Assembly: GCA_009829735.1 (NCBI GenBank)
Contig: CM020620.1
Coordinates: 11,033,420 to 11,097,419, forward strand
Length of the DNA: 64,000 nucleotides
Reading direction: 5' to 3'
Source: Pyropia yezoensis
Taxonomy: Eukaryota > Rhodophyta > Bangiophyceae > Bangiales > Bangiaceae
This document shows, in pieces, positions 10,078-21,021 of this stretch; position 1 is the stretch's first letter; the number at the start of each line of letters is the position of its first letter. The position numbers and the translations under genes were made by a program. The notes below the pieces were generated by a model. The model was not told where the DNA came from and did no database searches. It was given only the letters and a program-made list of their open reading frames with translations.

Positions 10078-11613
10078 TCAAGCTCTTGCCCATAGATCTG
10101 CACCAGGTTCCAGGCACCAGGGCCACACGGAATAGATGGCCTTGAAGGGTTCCAGCAGGGCCAATGCCTGTTCCTCTTGTATAGGGGGCTCTGTCCCAAC
10201 ACGTAGGCAGTACTGAGTCACCTTGGCCCTGTCGAACTTGTGCCACGGTTCCCAAGTGTCCTCTTCAGATGTGTAGCCCCACCACCGGACCAGTAGCCAA
10301 AGGTTCCCCTCCTGGTCCCGGTCGTGGCCCACAAAACGTTCCCACACGAACGAAAGACCAGTGTCATCGTGGTCCAAAGGCACTACTGGCTCCTGCGGGC
10401 CATGTATCATAGTCGAGGAATCAAACTGGCCTGCAGGGGTCGGGGCGCGGGCCACGTGATCACTGCTAGCACGGTCCGGGTAGCCCTTGGCCAGGACAGT
10501 GAACGTGTGACTGTCCCTCTTGAGGATCCGGTAGGGGCCTTCGACTTTCTGGTCCAGCTTCTTGCGGTCCTTGGCATGAGTGTCCACGTAGACCCAGTCT
10601 CCGGCTCTTAGGGCCTGATTGACCGTATTGACCCGTCTATCATAACTGTTCTTGTACCTTCGCTGGGCCATCTCGAGGTTCTTGCGGACCGTGAAGGCCA
10701 AGTCACGTAAGTGGGCCCGTCTCTGTTCCCGGATCTCTCTCGCTGTCCCCTCTAACTTCTTGGGATATGGGGACTCGGGCAGCCGGTCTAGTGCAAACGT
10801 GCGGACCCTCTCTGGGGTCACAAACTCAAACGGGGCCACACCTGTGCTCTGCTGGGGCCTTGTGTTGTACGCCACGGTCAAGACTGATACCAACTCGTCC
10901 CATCGGTCCTGGTGGTCCTCGATATAGGTCCGAAGCTGGGCCACAATGGTCCTGTTGTACCGTTCAACCTGGCCCTGCGTCTGGGGATGATAGGTGGTCG
11001 AGGTAATATGCCGGATCCCAAGCATCCCAACGACTCCACGGAAATGAACTGAGGTCAACTGGGGCCCGTTGTCGGTCAGTAAGGTATCAGGTGGCCCATA
11101 AGATGCGACCCATGTATCCAGAAACGCCGAGACCACAATCTCTGCGTCTTGGTTCGGGATCGGGACCACCCGGGTCAGCTTAGTGAACCTGTCAACGATG
11201 ACCAAAAGATATTCGTTCCCGTTAGCTGTCTCAGGGAGGGGACCAAGTAGGTCCAAACAGACGTCCGTAAAGGAATCAGTGGCCGGAAAAAGGCGCAACA
11301 AGTTGGTCCTACGCCGGCCCTGAACCTTGCCCTTGGCACATGAGGGACAGTTGGAAACGAAAGAGGCCACGTCGGCCACCATAGGGTCCCAATAAAAGCT
11401 CCGCTTCATGGACGTGTACATCTTGTTGACCCTGGATGGCCCGCGTGTCCCGGCTCCTGTTCCAGCGTAAGCACTTCCTTCTGTAGGGCCTTGGGAACAA
11501 TAATCTGGACAGCACGATCCAGAGGGGCCAGGCGGACCAGTAGACCGTTCGGCGTCTCTCCGAAGCGAGACTTGGGGTTCCGGTTTATCTCCACTCGGAT
11601 CTCCTTGCACCAC
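10078..11613 (-). CDS. chromovirus A pol, integrase plus C-terminal chromodomain
   Basis: This encodes the integrase that inserts element cDNA into chromatin. The zinc-binding HHCC module spans the frameshift: the two histidines (GHAGHPG) are in the preceding frame and the cysteines (NCPSCAKGK) in this one. The catalytic D,D,E triad is visible in CLDLLGPLP, LLTDNGPQ and HPQTQGQVERYNR. The C-terminus carries a chromodomain-like segment ending LVRWWGYTSEEDTWEP, which defines chromoviruses and in that group directs integration to marked chromatin. The stop is TGA at 10078-10080. Codons before about 11440 in this frame are not part of the native protein; a one-base shift near 11430-11445 joins it to the RNase H part. 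Confidence 0.93.
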   Translation of the reverse strand: MVQGDPSGDKPEPQVSLRRDAERSTGPPGPSGSCCPDYCSQGPTEGSAYAGTGAGTRGPSRVNKMYTSMKRSFYWDPMVADVASFVSNCPSCAKGKVQGRRRTNLLRLFPATDSFTDVCLDLLGPLPETANGNEYLLVIVDRFTKLTRVVPIPNQDAEIVVSAFLDTWVASYGPPDTLLTDNGPQLTSVHFRGVVGMLGIRHITSTTYHPQTQGQVERYNRTIVAQLRTYIEDHQDRWDELVSVLTVAYNTRPQQSTGVAPFEFVTPERVRTFALDRLPESPYPKKLEGTAREIREQRRAHLRDLAFTVRKNLEMAQRRYKNSYDRRVNTVNQALRAGDWVYVDTHAKDRKKLDQKVEGPYRILKRDSHTFTVLAKGYPDRASSDHVARAPTPAGQFDSSTMIHGPQEPVVPLDHDDTGLSFVWERFVGHDRDQEGNLWLLVRWWGYTSEEDTWEPWHKFDRAKVTQYCLRVGTEPPIQEEQALALLEPFKAIYSVWPWCLEPGADLWARA

Positions 11614-14600
11614 GGGTCCATTGCTTGGCCCTGGATGATCCTCTGGACCGAAAGGGGCGGGTACCTCTTGCTAGTCTTGAAGTTCGGTCGGGTCCAACCT
11701 GTCGCGAAGTTGGCCAGCGTGAGCAGGGACGGGATCTCCTCCGGTATGGGCCTGTCGTCGGCCCCGGTCGTGGCCAAACGGGACATCACGTCTGCTGCGT
11801 GGTGGTGCTGGCCCGGCCTGGACTTCACGGTATAGTTGAACTCAGCGAGTCGTAGGCGCCAACGGGCCAAGCGTCCATGGGCCCCGTCCATGTGGAGCAT
11901 CCATTTCAGAGCCGTGTGGTCCGTCCGGACAATGAATCGGGTCCCTTGAAGGTACGGTCTCAAATGAAAAAGGGCCCATACAACGGCCAAGCATTCCCGT
12001 TCAGTGGTACTGTAGTTCTGTTCCGCACTGGTCAGTACTCTACTCCAGGATCCAACGGGCCTGTAGGCTCGGTCCTCCTGTTCCTGTAGCAAGACGCATC
12101 TGTGGCAGTATTGACCCCCAGGTAGGGGGCAACACGTGCCATGCAAGGGGCGGCAGGCCACTAGCCTGATCCGTTCCTCCCCCTGCATTTGGGTCCATAT
12201 TCCCTAAGTTCGGGATAGTTAGCTTAGTAGTAAATCCAACTTGGATTTGAGGGTTTTCTGCATTTATCGTCTTGAATTTTCGTGTGGCCCGGTGGGCAGG
12301 TGCTGGGGTGGGAGATTCTGAGTGGCGAGATTCTGAGTGGACCCTGGGGGGATAAGGGGAGGGACAGCGGGGCTTGGCCCTGCGTCCCCGTCCCGACCAA
12401 GAAACTGTTGGACCACACACCATCTTCTTGTTTGTCCGTGGGGGGATTGCCCCACAACAGGGATAGAGTGTGTGCGACTTGCACTTCTTCCGGTTCCCCC
12501 GACACGGGAGGCAGCCCTCGCACACCGCCCCAACTTGGGTACTGTGTGTGCGAGTGGTTTTTGCCACAGCATCCAATCTGGGCCGCGCTAGCATCGGTAT
12601 CAACAATGTACTGGCCTGTGCGTCTCGGTAGGGCCAGGATGGGAGTGTGGGTCAGTCGGTACTTGAGCTCCTCAAACGAGTCTGTCTGGGCCGGAGTGAA
12701 CGGGGGCAGAGGGTCAGGGACCTTACTACTCGTCATGGCCAGAAGAGGACGGGCCACCTTAGCGTAGTCCTTGACGAACCTGCGGTACACGTTTCACATG
12801 CCCAAGAAACTGCGCAGGTCCTTCTTGGTCCTTGGGGTCTTGGCTTGCCTCAGGCCCACAAGGTTCTTCTCGTTCACTCTCAGTTGGCCCTTGCCGACAA
12901 TGTGGCCCAGAAGCTCGACCTCGTCGTGGAACAGAAAGCACTTGCTGGCCTTGAGGGACACGCCTGCCTTGGTCAGCAGCTGAAAGATCTCCTCTAGATG
13001 GGCCAAGTGTTCCTCACGGGTCTTAGAGAAAACAATGATATCATCAAGGTACACGAGACAGGTCTCCCACTTGACCCCGGATAGGATCATATCAATGGCC
13101 CTTTGGAACGTAGCGGGAGCATTCGTCAGGTCAAAAGGGAGTCGTACGTACTTGAAGGTCCCTTCGTGACAGGTAAACGTGGTCTTATCCTGGTCCTCAA
13201 GGGCCACAGGGATCTGCCAGTAGCCCGCGTTAGCGTCCAGCATAGAAAAAACAGTGGCCTCACCCAGGAAGTCGATGCAATCGTCCATCCTGGGCAGTGG
13301 GTACGTGTCCTTCACCGTGATATCATTGAGCCGTCTGTAGTCCACGCAGAATCTTGGGGTCCCATCGGCCTTCGGGACCAGTACGACGGGGAAGGACCAC
13401 TCCGCCTGTGAGGGCTCAATGACTCCAAGGGCCGATTGCTTGGCCACCTGTTCTTTGATCAAGTCCCGGTGATGCAGGCCAGTGCGGTACGGTTGGGACC
13501 TTATAGGCTTGGCCCCTTCGGTCAACGTGATACGGTGCGGCGTGATATCCATCTGGCCCAACTGACCATCCCAGAGTCCCTTGTATTGGTCCATCAGGTC
13601 CCGGACCGCTTCATGTAGGGCCGGGGGGATCAGCTCAAAGGCAACTCTAGGCATAGGGGTCTGGTCAGCAACGACCGTACTGGTCCGGTCCGCGGGTCGG
13701 GAAGTGTTTCCAGGTGGACCCTTAGTATCCATCGATTCCGCTGGCTGCGCTGCACGCGACGTGGTCCCTTGGTCTTGACCCAGGGTGGCCACGGTGTTGG
13801 CCCCCTCACTGGTCAGAGACAAGTCCCCCAAGGGAACCTCGTGCGCAGGGCCATTGTAAGGGATTGCTAGCCCAACAGCAAAGTTCTTAGGAAGATTGAC
13901 TGGCCTCTTGGAAATGTTGGTCAGGTAGAGTCGGAAGTCCCATCGGTTCTTGATAGTGGCCAAGGCATTATGTAGCCGCAAGCCCTTCCTGGCCAACTTG
14001 TGGGGCCTCTCGTACAGAAGGCACCGTCCATTGGTCCCGCAGCGAACGTAGACCGCCTGGACCGACTGAGGAGCCAGCGTCACTCCCTTGGACAGGTACA
14101 GAGCGCTCGGGTCAAAGCGGACCGGGTTCCCCTTAACGGGTAGGGCCTCCTGTTCCTTACCTGACCACGCACGCTTGGCGTACGACAGGGTCCCATTGTC
14201 CCAAAGGACCGACTCTGTCCCAGGATAAATGGCCTTGACGTGGGCCTTCTGGTAGTCCATCCCCAGGATCAGCGGGACCGAAAGGGCCTTGACGACCAAA
14301 AACTCGAACGCCATGGCCTTTTCATTCACGATAACGGTCAGCTCCACGATTCCACGGGCCTTGAGCAACTGGCCCGACGCATCACAAACGTGGGTACGCT
14401 TCGGGGCCCTGGACGACACCTCCCGCCATCCCTCCGGCAGGACGTCCTCGCGGACCACACTTGGCCCCGCCCCGGTGTCCAGGATCGCTGTCGTCTCCCT
14501 TAAGTCTTCCTGGTCCAACCGGATCCGAGTGTCCACGGCAAATTTTCTCTTACGCAGGACGAGCAGTGTTCCCTTGAATCCATACTGTCTCCTCATGCCC

Positions 14601-14731
14601 AGGCGACGTTGGAGCCATGACTTGGCCCTTCGTGTCAGATGAGGGGAGCATGAAGAGAGTTCAACCGATTTCTTAGTAGGCAAAGTAGATACGGGTACAA
14701 TAGGGCTCTGAAAGATCTTCGAGAAGCCCAA
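11430..14731 (-). pseudogene. chromovirus A pol, protease-reverse transcriptase-RNase H
   Basis: The N-terminal part shows the aspartic protease motif AILDTGAGPSVV. Reverse transcriptase follows, with FCVDYRRLN, FSMLDANAGYWQIP, DLTNAPATFQ and the catalytic YLDD (CLVYLDDIIVFSK). An in-frame TGA at 12794-12796 falls in the conserved LGM-x-NVYRRFVKDYAK segment, where most elements have Cys, so TGT/TGC to TGA is likely. RNase H begins with VDTDASAAQIG, is interrupted by the 468-bp insertion 12101-12568, and continues with VLLQEQEDRAYRP, TTERECLAVVWAL, FIVRTDHTALKWML and HHAADVMSR. Removing the insertion with one copy of its 5-bp duplication restores the frame exactly. Pol is in a different frame from gag, starting about 70 bases after the gag stop. 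Confidence 0.93.
12101..12568 (-). mobile_element. 468-bp insertion in RNase H, 0.47-kb repeat copy 3
   Basis: Bounded by the direct duplication GCATC at 12096-12100 and 12569-12573. The ends are TGTGGCAGTATT and, inverted, TGTGGCAAAAACC, so the terminal inverted repeat is 7-8 bp. TG...CA ends with a 5-bp duplication would suit a solo LTR of another family or a short nonautonomous DNA transposon. This is the best-preserved copy of the repeat also at 4118-4608 and 6236-6704. It encodes the same Cys-rich pattern in one frame. Confidence 0.92.
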
Positions 14732-14799
14732 AGCAGAAGCAAACGAGCATGTACTGTCTGGCCGATGGCGGGGAGGGGACCGCTTGGATCCTCCTCCCC

Positions 14800-16524
14800 T
14801 TACTCTTTTCCCGAAGGGCCAGAGCTCCCGGGTATAGTCGTATCATGGTAACTCTGGTCCGGTTCATCATCTGACTTGTTGATCCCTTCACACAATGCTT
14901 GGACCATAGCGACCCGGACCTGGCGATGGAACCGTCCGTCCGCGTTAGCATCGGTCTCCGTGGTCTGGCTGCGACCTTGAGTGGCCGAGAGGAACATGTC
15001 TCGGGCCTGAGAAACCGCCTGTCGCTGGGCCTCAGAAAGAGTCTTGCACTGATGGGCCATGTGGCCCGACTCCCAGCACAGGTAGCATCGATAGGGTCGG
15101 CGACTGTCCATGGTCCGGATCCCAACGAGTCGAGGGGTCTCCGAATAGAATCCTTGAGTCTGGCCCGCCTTGGTCTTCTCGATTTCCTTGTCGAGGGGCC
15201 CCTTGAGGATCGTTGGAGGGGCCATAGGATTCACAGTCAGCAAGGCCGGGGGGTCCAGCACCTTCTTCGGGTTCAGATCAGTGGGCCGTCGAACTGGTCC
15301 CGTCACGGGGGCCTTGCTAGAGGAACCCGCCGACTGGGCCACAATGATCACGTCCCGGGCCGCCTTGTACTTCCCGGCCGTGAACGTGACCAGCTGTTGA
15401 TAGGTTCTCTTGGGCCCGTTGTAGACAAAGGCATCGGTTCGAAGGTATTCCGGGAGTCCTTGGATCAACTGTTGCTTCATGGTCCCTTCCGTGTGGATGT
15501 TCCCACACATCTCAGTCAGGCCCCGGAGACGCAGAGCAAAGGCTTCAATGGTCTCATCGGGTTCCTTCGTGGCCCTGCCAAACTTATCCTGGGCCAGTGC
15601 AAGGGCATGGGGTTCCGCATAGGTCTCCAGGAACCAGTTGATGGCCTCAGGATAGCTCGTGATCGACGCCCCACCAGAGGCGCTTGTCGAGTCAGGGAGG
15701 GCCCGTGTGTACCGAAGCTCAGCGTCGCCGGAAAGAAAGTGAGGGATCGCATATAGGGCCATACCTTCCGAGACCCCATTATCATTACAGGCCTTAACGA
15801 GCTTACGGAGCCAAGTGAACACCTTCAGGCCCTCTTTACCCGAGAAATGTGGATACCCAGCGAACAAGTGCTTCATATTCCGGGCCACGCGACCCATCTT
15901 CCGTGCTTCTCGGGTCCCATAAGTGACCTTCTTGTTCCTCAAGCGATACGTCCGGTAGTCCAGCACCAAAGAAAAGCGATCATCGGAACAGCTGATAACA
16001 TCTGGCCCACGCGTCGTGTCCCCGAACGTGGTCAGATCGTCCTCATCGAAAGCAGATGAAAGAGTGGTCCCAGAGGAAATAGAGGACGTGGAGGACCCAT
16101 GCGAACGGTGACGACGGGACCGACGACGAAGGGAACTCGAACGGGTCGAACGGCGCGGATCACGTGACCCATCCTGGCCAGCAGGGCTCTGACTCAGGGC
16201 CTGGGACACGGTGGCCAAAATCTCATCTCGGAACGTCTCAAGAGTCGTACGAATCTCTTCGGGTCCTGTTGAAGTGGTCACCGGCAGAACTTGGGTCCCC
16301 ATCGCGGGACCCGTAGCTTGACGCGAATCCTGGCCCATAGGGGCCCGAATCCCGCCCGGGGGCGCCGTACCCCGGCGAGGAATGCCACTAGTCCCGCCTC
16401 CGCCGCGGCCACCGGGAACAGAGGTCCCACGACCACGACCAGCGGGGGTCACCATTGACGTGTCCGAGGGCGCACCACGGCCCCGCCCACCAGGGGTAGG
16501 GTCCGTCATGCTGGCCCGCGGCAA
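14800..16524 (-). CDS. chromovirus A gag
   Basis: A 574-residue nucleocapsid precursor with no visible stop. Residues about 1-150 are Gly/Arg/Pro-rich with RGRG repeats and a Ser/Arg-rich tract. A capsid-like helical region follows, with FSGKEGLKVFTWLRKLVKACND and WFLETYAEPHALALAQDKFG. Near the C-terminus is a retroviral CCHC zinc knuckle, CYLCWESGHMAHQC (C-x2-C-x4-H-x4-C). It starts at ATG 16524, about 100 bases internal to the primer binding site, and stops at TAA 14800-14802. Gag B at 60548-62253 is clearly orthologous. Confidence 0.94.
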   Translation of the reverse strand: MPRASMTDPTPGGRGRGAPSDTSMVTPAGRGRGTSVPGGRGGGGTSGIPRRGTAPPGGIRAPMGQDSRQATGPAMGTQVLPVTTSTGPEEIRTTLETFRDEILATVSQALSQSPAGQDGSRDPRRSTRSSSLRRRSRRHRSHGSSTSSISSGTTLSSAFDEDDLTTFGDTTRGPDVISCSDDRFSLVLDYRTYRLRNKKVTYGTREARKMGRVARNMKHLFAGYPHFSGKEGLKVFTWLRKLVKACNDNGVSEGMALYAIPHFLSGDAELRYTRALPDSTSASGGASITSYPEAINWFLETYAEPHALALAQDKFGRATKEPDETIEAFALRLRGLTEMCGNIHTEGTMKQQLIQGLPEYLRTDAFVYNGPKRTYQQLVTFTAGKYKAARDVIIVAQSAGSSSKAPVTGPVRRPTDLNPKKVLDPPALLTVNPMAPPTILKGPLDKEIEKTKAGQTQGFYSETPRLVGIRTMDSRRPYRCYLCWESGHMAHQCKTLSEAQRQAVSQARDMFLSATQGRSQTTETDANADGRFHRQVRVAMVQALCEGINKSDDEPDQSYHDTTIPGSSGPSGKE

Positions 16525-16627
16525 TCGACCTTGCCCAATTGATCTCCGTCACAAGAGGGTCCAAACGGGTCAAACGCCACAGAAAATGGGGAAGGGCTGT
16601 CCCGATACGGGAGAAGTAGTAAAGCCC

Positions 16628-16645
16628 TCCCCTGCTGCTCCACCA
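16628..16645 (-). other. primer binding site of chromovirus A (tRNA-Ala)
   Basis: On the plus strand the site reads TCCCCTGCTGCTCCACCA, four bases from the 5' LTR. It equals the last 15 bases of the tRNA-Ala gene at 35165-35271 (35257-35271) plus the post-transcriptional CCA. All 18 positions match and the match ends precisely there. Confidence 0.93.
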
Positions 16646-16649
16646 TAAA

Positions 16650-17286
16650 TGTAACGTTATGGCCCTATCGGACCCCACAACCACCACACACAGGAAACCA
16701 CAGACTGGCCAGGAAGGAACAGGTAAGAGCCCATACGTGGTCCACTCGCCCACCCCGTCAGAGGTAAAGGTAACAAGGACAAAAGCCCGAGGGAGCAAGA
16801 ACCCAAAGCACTGTTGATTCTACAAGATGGCCCCGGGGAGACCCCGGAGCTATCCTCAAGAACCTCCCCCCCCTGGCCCCTCCAGGGGCCCAGAGCGGGG
16901 CCCGCAGAGGGCGCCCCCCCGGCGGGCCTAATGCCAGCAAGGCATCGGCCACTCACCGGGCCAACTATCGAAAAGCAAGCGAAAATCTCCCCACACACAA
17001 ATGTCAATCCCCAGAAAAAACCCAGTGGGAAAAAAGGGGAAAGACACGAAATCACGCAAGGAAAACAAATACGAAAATCAAGTACACCACAAAGGGGTCA
17101 GCAAGCCCACAACCCGGGCAAGTCCTCCAGTCGGGTGGGCCAATCAGGGCTCCGGGTGTGTCGCCACAACACCGGGCCACGTGGCCAAGGATCCCCGGCC
17201 AGCGTAGGGTTCCACGTACCACTGCCGGCCGGGTCCCAAGTCACCTCACCGAGGCCCCGCCTGTCCCCAAAGGGCAGAACGCCACA
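16650..17286 (-). repeat. 5' LTR of chromovirus A
   Basis: 637 bases, TGTAACG...GCCACA on the plus strand. It carries promoter and RNA processing signals for the minus-strand element. The TTTAC duplication follows at 17287-17291. It is about 99 percent identical to the 3' LTR and diverged from the LTR of element B. Confidence 0.93.
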
Positions 17287-17374
17287 TTTACCTCCGGGTG
17301 CATTCGGGTGTAGGGAGCCCTCTGTCTCAGAGTAGCGGTGGTGTTGGTCTGTGTCGTGCGGATCGTTATCCAAC

Positions 17375-18292
17375 ATGGCTGGATCATCGTCCGGGGGGTA
17401 CACGAATGACGCAGGTACTTCAGTGTCCTTGAATACTGGTGAGACACATGTAGGCGTACCTGGGGTCGCAGATGGCCTTCAGGTCCCTTCAGCCAGCAGG
17501 AATGGGAGTCCAAGCGGGAAGCTGGCGACCCCAACTCAGTTGGGAGTTCATAAAGGTGACACTTCCGAAGGCGGAGATCCAAAGTTCGGCTACCGAGTGG
17601 TGAGTCCTGTGGGGACGTCCCAACGTAAGGAGGCGTCTTCATCAGGAAACACTCGGGCTGGAGCTACTTTTGGCATGGAGCCATCGCCAACTAGGCTTCC
17701 GGAGGACGGCGGACCTCCGTTGGTCGGTGATGGGCTCGCGCCTTCGCCCTCAATGGAGACCCCTGGGGATCGTGGTTACCCCTCAAACGGTCTCCTGGAG
17801 GCTGACCGAGACTCAGCTGGACTCGAAAACCCTCTCCTGGTGGAAACTCTACGTCGGGAGGCGACTGATGTGTTGCGGCAAGCATTGCCGGAACAGGTGG
17901 TCACGATGACGAGTACCGTTTTAAATCAGATTATGGCGAGCTTGCCACTTCTTCTCAATGTCCAGACCGAAATGGGGCTTTCGAGCCCGCAGACGCAGGG
18001 AATACTTCTCCCTACGCGTGCATTGGGGCGTCCCGAGCAGGGAACGACCCCTGTCACTCCCAACGTGGGAGCCACGATGACGTCCGCAGGTCGAACGCCT
18101 TTTACGGGGGCGTCCCCAATGAGTGCCAACCTTTGGTCTTCTTTCCTCACAATTACACTTCGGGACGGAGCGGTTGCGCTTGTGGCCGTGGGAATTGCCG
18201 TGCTGCATTCATTAGCTGCTGAGAAATGGTTTGATGTTTCTTTTGCGGTTTGGACTCGGACAAGTTTGGGCACAAGCAGAGCAGCTGCGTGA
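17375..18292 (+). CDS. hypothetical Ser/Pro/Gly-rich protein, possible gag-like ORF
   Basis: An ORF of about 305 residues from ATG 17375 (an in-frame GTG at 17351 is less likely). The first two thirds are Ser/Gly/Pro-rich and probably disordered. A helical stretch follows (LLVETLRREATDVLRQALPE and QVVTMTSTVLNQIMASLPLL), then a hydrophobic segment (DGAVALVAVGIAVLHSLAA). Just before its stop a different frame encodes C-F-F-C-G-x7-H-x4-C, a knuckle-like pattern. Chromovirus A inserted about 85 bases upstream of the ATG and may have cut off its promoter. A retroelement gag or a lineage-specific gene are both possible. Confidence 0.4.
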   Translation: MAGSSSGGYTNDAGTSVSLNTGETHVGVPGVADGLQVPSASRNGSPSGKLATPTQLGVHKGDTSEGGDPKFGYRVVSPVGTSQRKEASSSGNTRAGATFGMEPSPTRLPEDGGPPLVGDGLAPSPSMETPGDRGYPSNGLLEADRDSAGLENPLLVETLRREATDVLRQALPEQVVTMTSTVLNQIMASLPLLLNVQTEMGLSSPQTQGILLPTRALGRPEQGTTPVTPNVGATMTSAGRTPFTGASPMSANLWSSFLTITLRDGAVALVAVGIAVLHSLAAEKWFDVSFAVWTRTSLGTSRAAA

Positions 18293-20892
18293 TGCGCAAT
18301 TTTGAGTGTCGCCGGATGCTGCCGCGGGGTCACGAGTTCGGTCTTCCAGTCGCGAGGTCGTGGTGCGGCAACGCCAGGTGCATCTGCCGTCACAAACGCT
18401 GCAGCGGATATGACCGCCCCGGGCATGACGTGGACACTCTCGCGCTCAGTCCAGAACGATACAAGCTGAGCCCGGCGGGGAATGGGACGTCAATCCTGAG
18501 CAAGACTTGCACCAATGTTCTGAAGAGCGACGATTTCGCTTTTGTCAACGTGGACAACGTCTAGGCTGCAAAGATGAGCGAAGGGGTTCGAGACGGTTAA
18601 GAGGCGAGGTACAATGCCCGCCAGCTGAAAGCTTCATCTGTCGGTGTTCGGTCGGGCAATCTCTTTGCGGTTGGCCATGCATCAGCGGACACCATCAACC
18701 AAATTGAGCAATCTGAGATCAAGTCCAGCACTCTTCACAAGGACAACAAGCGGGCTCATGATCTGGCTACAAGGGGCCGGAAAGCCGGCATGAGCACCAT
18801 ATAAGCTGCGCCAGCTGCGCCAGAGCAGATCCGTCGCGAGACTGGTGGTGGCCCAGCGACAACGCCGGCTGCAAGCAACGTCGGATCTCTATCTTCTCTG
18901 CAAGCACTGGCTTTGTCAGCCCGCCAATCAAAGCGTGGCAAAGCTGACGCCTTGGCTGTCGAGCTTCGAGGCAAAATGCAAGCCCCTCGGGTGTCGACGA
19001 GGCCTCTCGAGCGGGAAGAGATTGCGGAAGAAGACAATCTACGTGGCTGGGAGGCCGGGAAGCGGGCTCAATTTGCGGCAACGCTTTCATCAGTCCCTTG
19101 CACTTGTAGGGTTGCTTGGCCATCTCGTTTTGTTGCTGAGCACGCTCTGGCAACCGTGTTTAGAGACGATTTTGCGCGAACACATGCACAACTGACTGGT
19201 CAAGTTGTTACAAGTGCGTGCGACTCGCACTTGACAGGATATGCGTTGATGTGCGGTGCGTATTCTGCTGCTGATCTTGCAGTTCTCCACATTTTGGCCG
19301 ATCCGGACAAGAACGAGAACGACAGTCCAATGACCAATGACAAGCCTCACAGGATGCATCTCTGACCAATGAGAGCCCCGAATCAGCATCCATTGTTGTG
19401 CAAACAATAATATCTGCGACTTTTCCGGGACTCCGAGCACATGGAGGGGAGAACCCGAGTGGAACAGACACCAGGACAAGCTGGACAACAGTTCCGGAGA
19501 GGAACCAGCCGATGTGGGGGGAACCTTCGGCGATCTCAGCCGAGAGAACGACAGTGTCTCGACCAATCAGCGATTGCTAAGAGGCCTTCGTGGCTGCTGC
19601 CAATCATCTGCTCAGGGCGATCGGGCCTCCAGAGCACGCAATTGGTTCGCCCTCACCTGCCAGCACGCAATTAGCTCACACAGTTGTTCATGCAGTGTTG
19701 TTCTTGTCCGGATCGGCAAGAATTGAGAGAACAGCAAAATGCGGAACAGCTGTGCTCGTGGCAAGTTAAAGAAAGTGCCACTGCGAAGGCTTCACTATTG
19801 GCTGTATTTTCGGCCTTGGTTGAAGATTTTGTCAATACTCGTGCTAAGAATTAAATCCATCTTGTTCGTTTTGACCCTCCCGATCTTCTTTGCGGATGCG
19901 TTGAGTGTGGTCCGGGGGGGGCAGCGCGCCGCGCACCGCCGCTCCCCGACTGGGCGCCGTCCGATTCTTGGGGGGGGGAGGAGCACAGTCATTCACATTT
20001 ACGACCACGGGGGAGGGGGAAGTGTCGATGTGCTGGGTGTCGACTGGCGTGCCCGTCTTCTCAGCGGCTACTGGCAACGAGCGACGGAGTGGACCGTATG
20101 GGACCTGGGGGGAGGTCGAAAGCGAGGCTGTACCCGCTCCCGACCGGCCGATTGCCGCCGCTCGTCACGGGCACGGTTGCTACCCATGACAAAGAGGTTG
20201 TTCATGAGGAGTTCAAGCGGGGTAGGACGTGGGTATGAATGCCACAACCGGGTGCAATTAGGGCGGAAGTACGGTGGTGATATGCAGCGGAGAACAGAAC
20301 CCAGCCAGGAATGAACGAGGTGGACAGCCGCTGAACCAGAAAAAATGAGGAGTGCGAGAGTAGGGCTGACGGAGGGACACATGGAGGAGGCCTGTCAGGG
20401 CTCCCGCAGACAATAGTTGGTGGTACGGGCGGTGACGGTGCGCTGAGACACACGGGCTACGCGTCGGGGAGTTAAGTGAAGTCTTGCAGCCAAGATGAGA
20501 GGCAGGAAGCAGTTCGCAGCTGTGTCGACGTAATAAGTATTCTAAGGCTCTACTAGTACAGTGTTACTATCAGGCGACCATTAAGGTCGACAACGATCCC
20601 CCGCAGGCCCCTGCTGTATATATATCTCCCCCGCTTTCCGGCACCGCATGGATGCACCGTGGCCTGCAAGCAGATTGCACCATGGCCTGCAGGCAGACTG
20701 CACCGTGGCCTGCAGGCGACTTTCATCATCCAGCCCGAGACGGCGCACGAGAACACAACCGACACCCATCATGCTGGGTCACGGCAGTCTCCCTTTATCA
20801 ATAATTGCCGGGCTGTGGCTGTTTTCCCCCACTATCACGGCACCGCGCCTGACCCTCAGGCGAAAGGTTGCTCGCGCAAAACCAAGGTGTGA
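18293..20892. other. decayed sequence without confident gene
   Basis: Short frames alternate. At 18250-18564 a Cys/His-rich frame continues from the putative knuckle (WCGNARCICRHKRCSGY). At 18913-19365 a 150-residue frame is soluble and charged at its start but matches nothing I recognise. No terminal repeats were found. It may be the degraded remainder of the element starting at 17375. G runs occur at 19914-19920 and 19971-19979. Confidence 0.35.
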
Positions 20893-21021
20893 TCAAAGTA
20901 AGCTCGACTTGTGCTCGCGGCGCCTCCCCGCGCCCTCACGGCGCTCCCCCCGCCCTCTCCGCAAGGGACAGACCGAGTGCAAGTGAGTAAAGGCCATGGA
21001 AAATCGCGACACCCACACCCT

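Larger units (their letters stand above)
6741..17286 (-). mobile_element. Ty3/Gypsy chromovirus, copy A (full length, damaged)
   Basis: A complete LTR retrotransposon on the minus strand. LTRs lie at 6741-7378 and 16650-17286, flanked by the 5-bp direct duplication TTTAC at 6736-6740 and 17287-17291. Order along the minus strand is 5' LTR, 18-nt primer binding site, gag, protease, reverse transcriptase, RNase H, integrase with chromodomain, then a convergent plus-strand ORF and the 3' LTR. By eye the two LTRs differ at about six substitutions and one indel, so the insertion is recent. Coding damage comprises an in-frame TGA at 12794-12796, a 468-bp insertion at 12101-12568 and a frameshift near 11430-11445 on the minus strand, plus a C-run frameshift in the antisense ORF. 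Confidence 0.95.
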
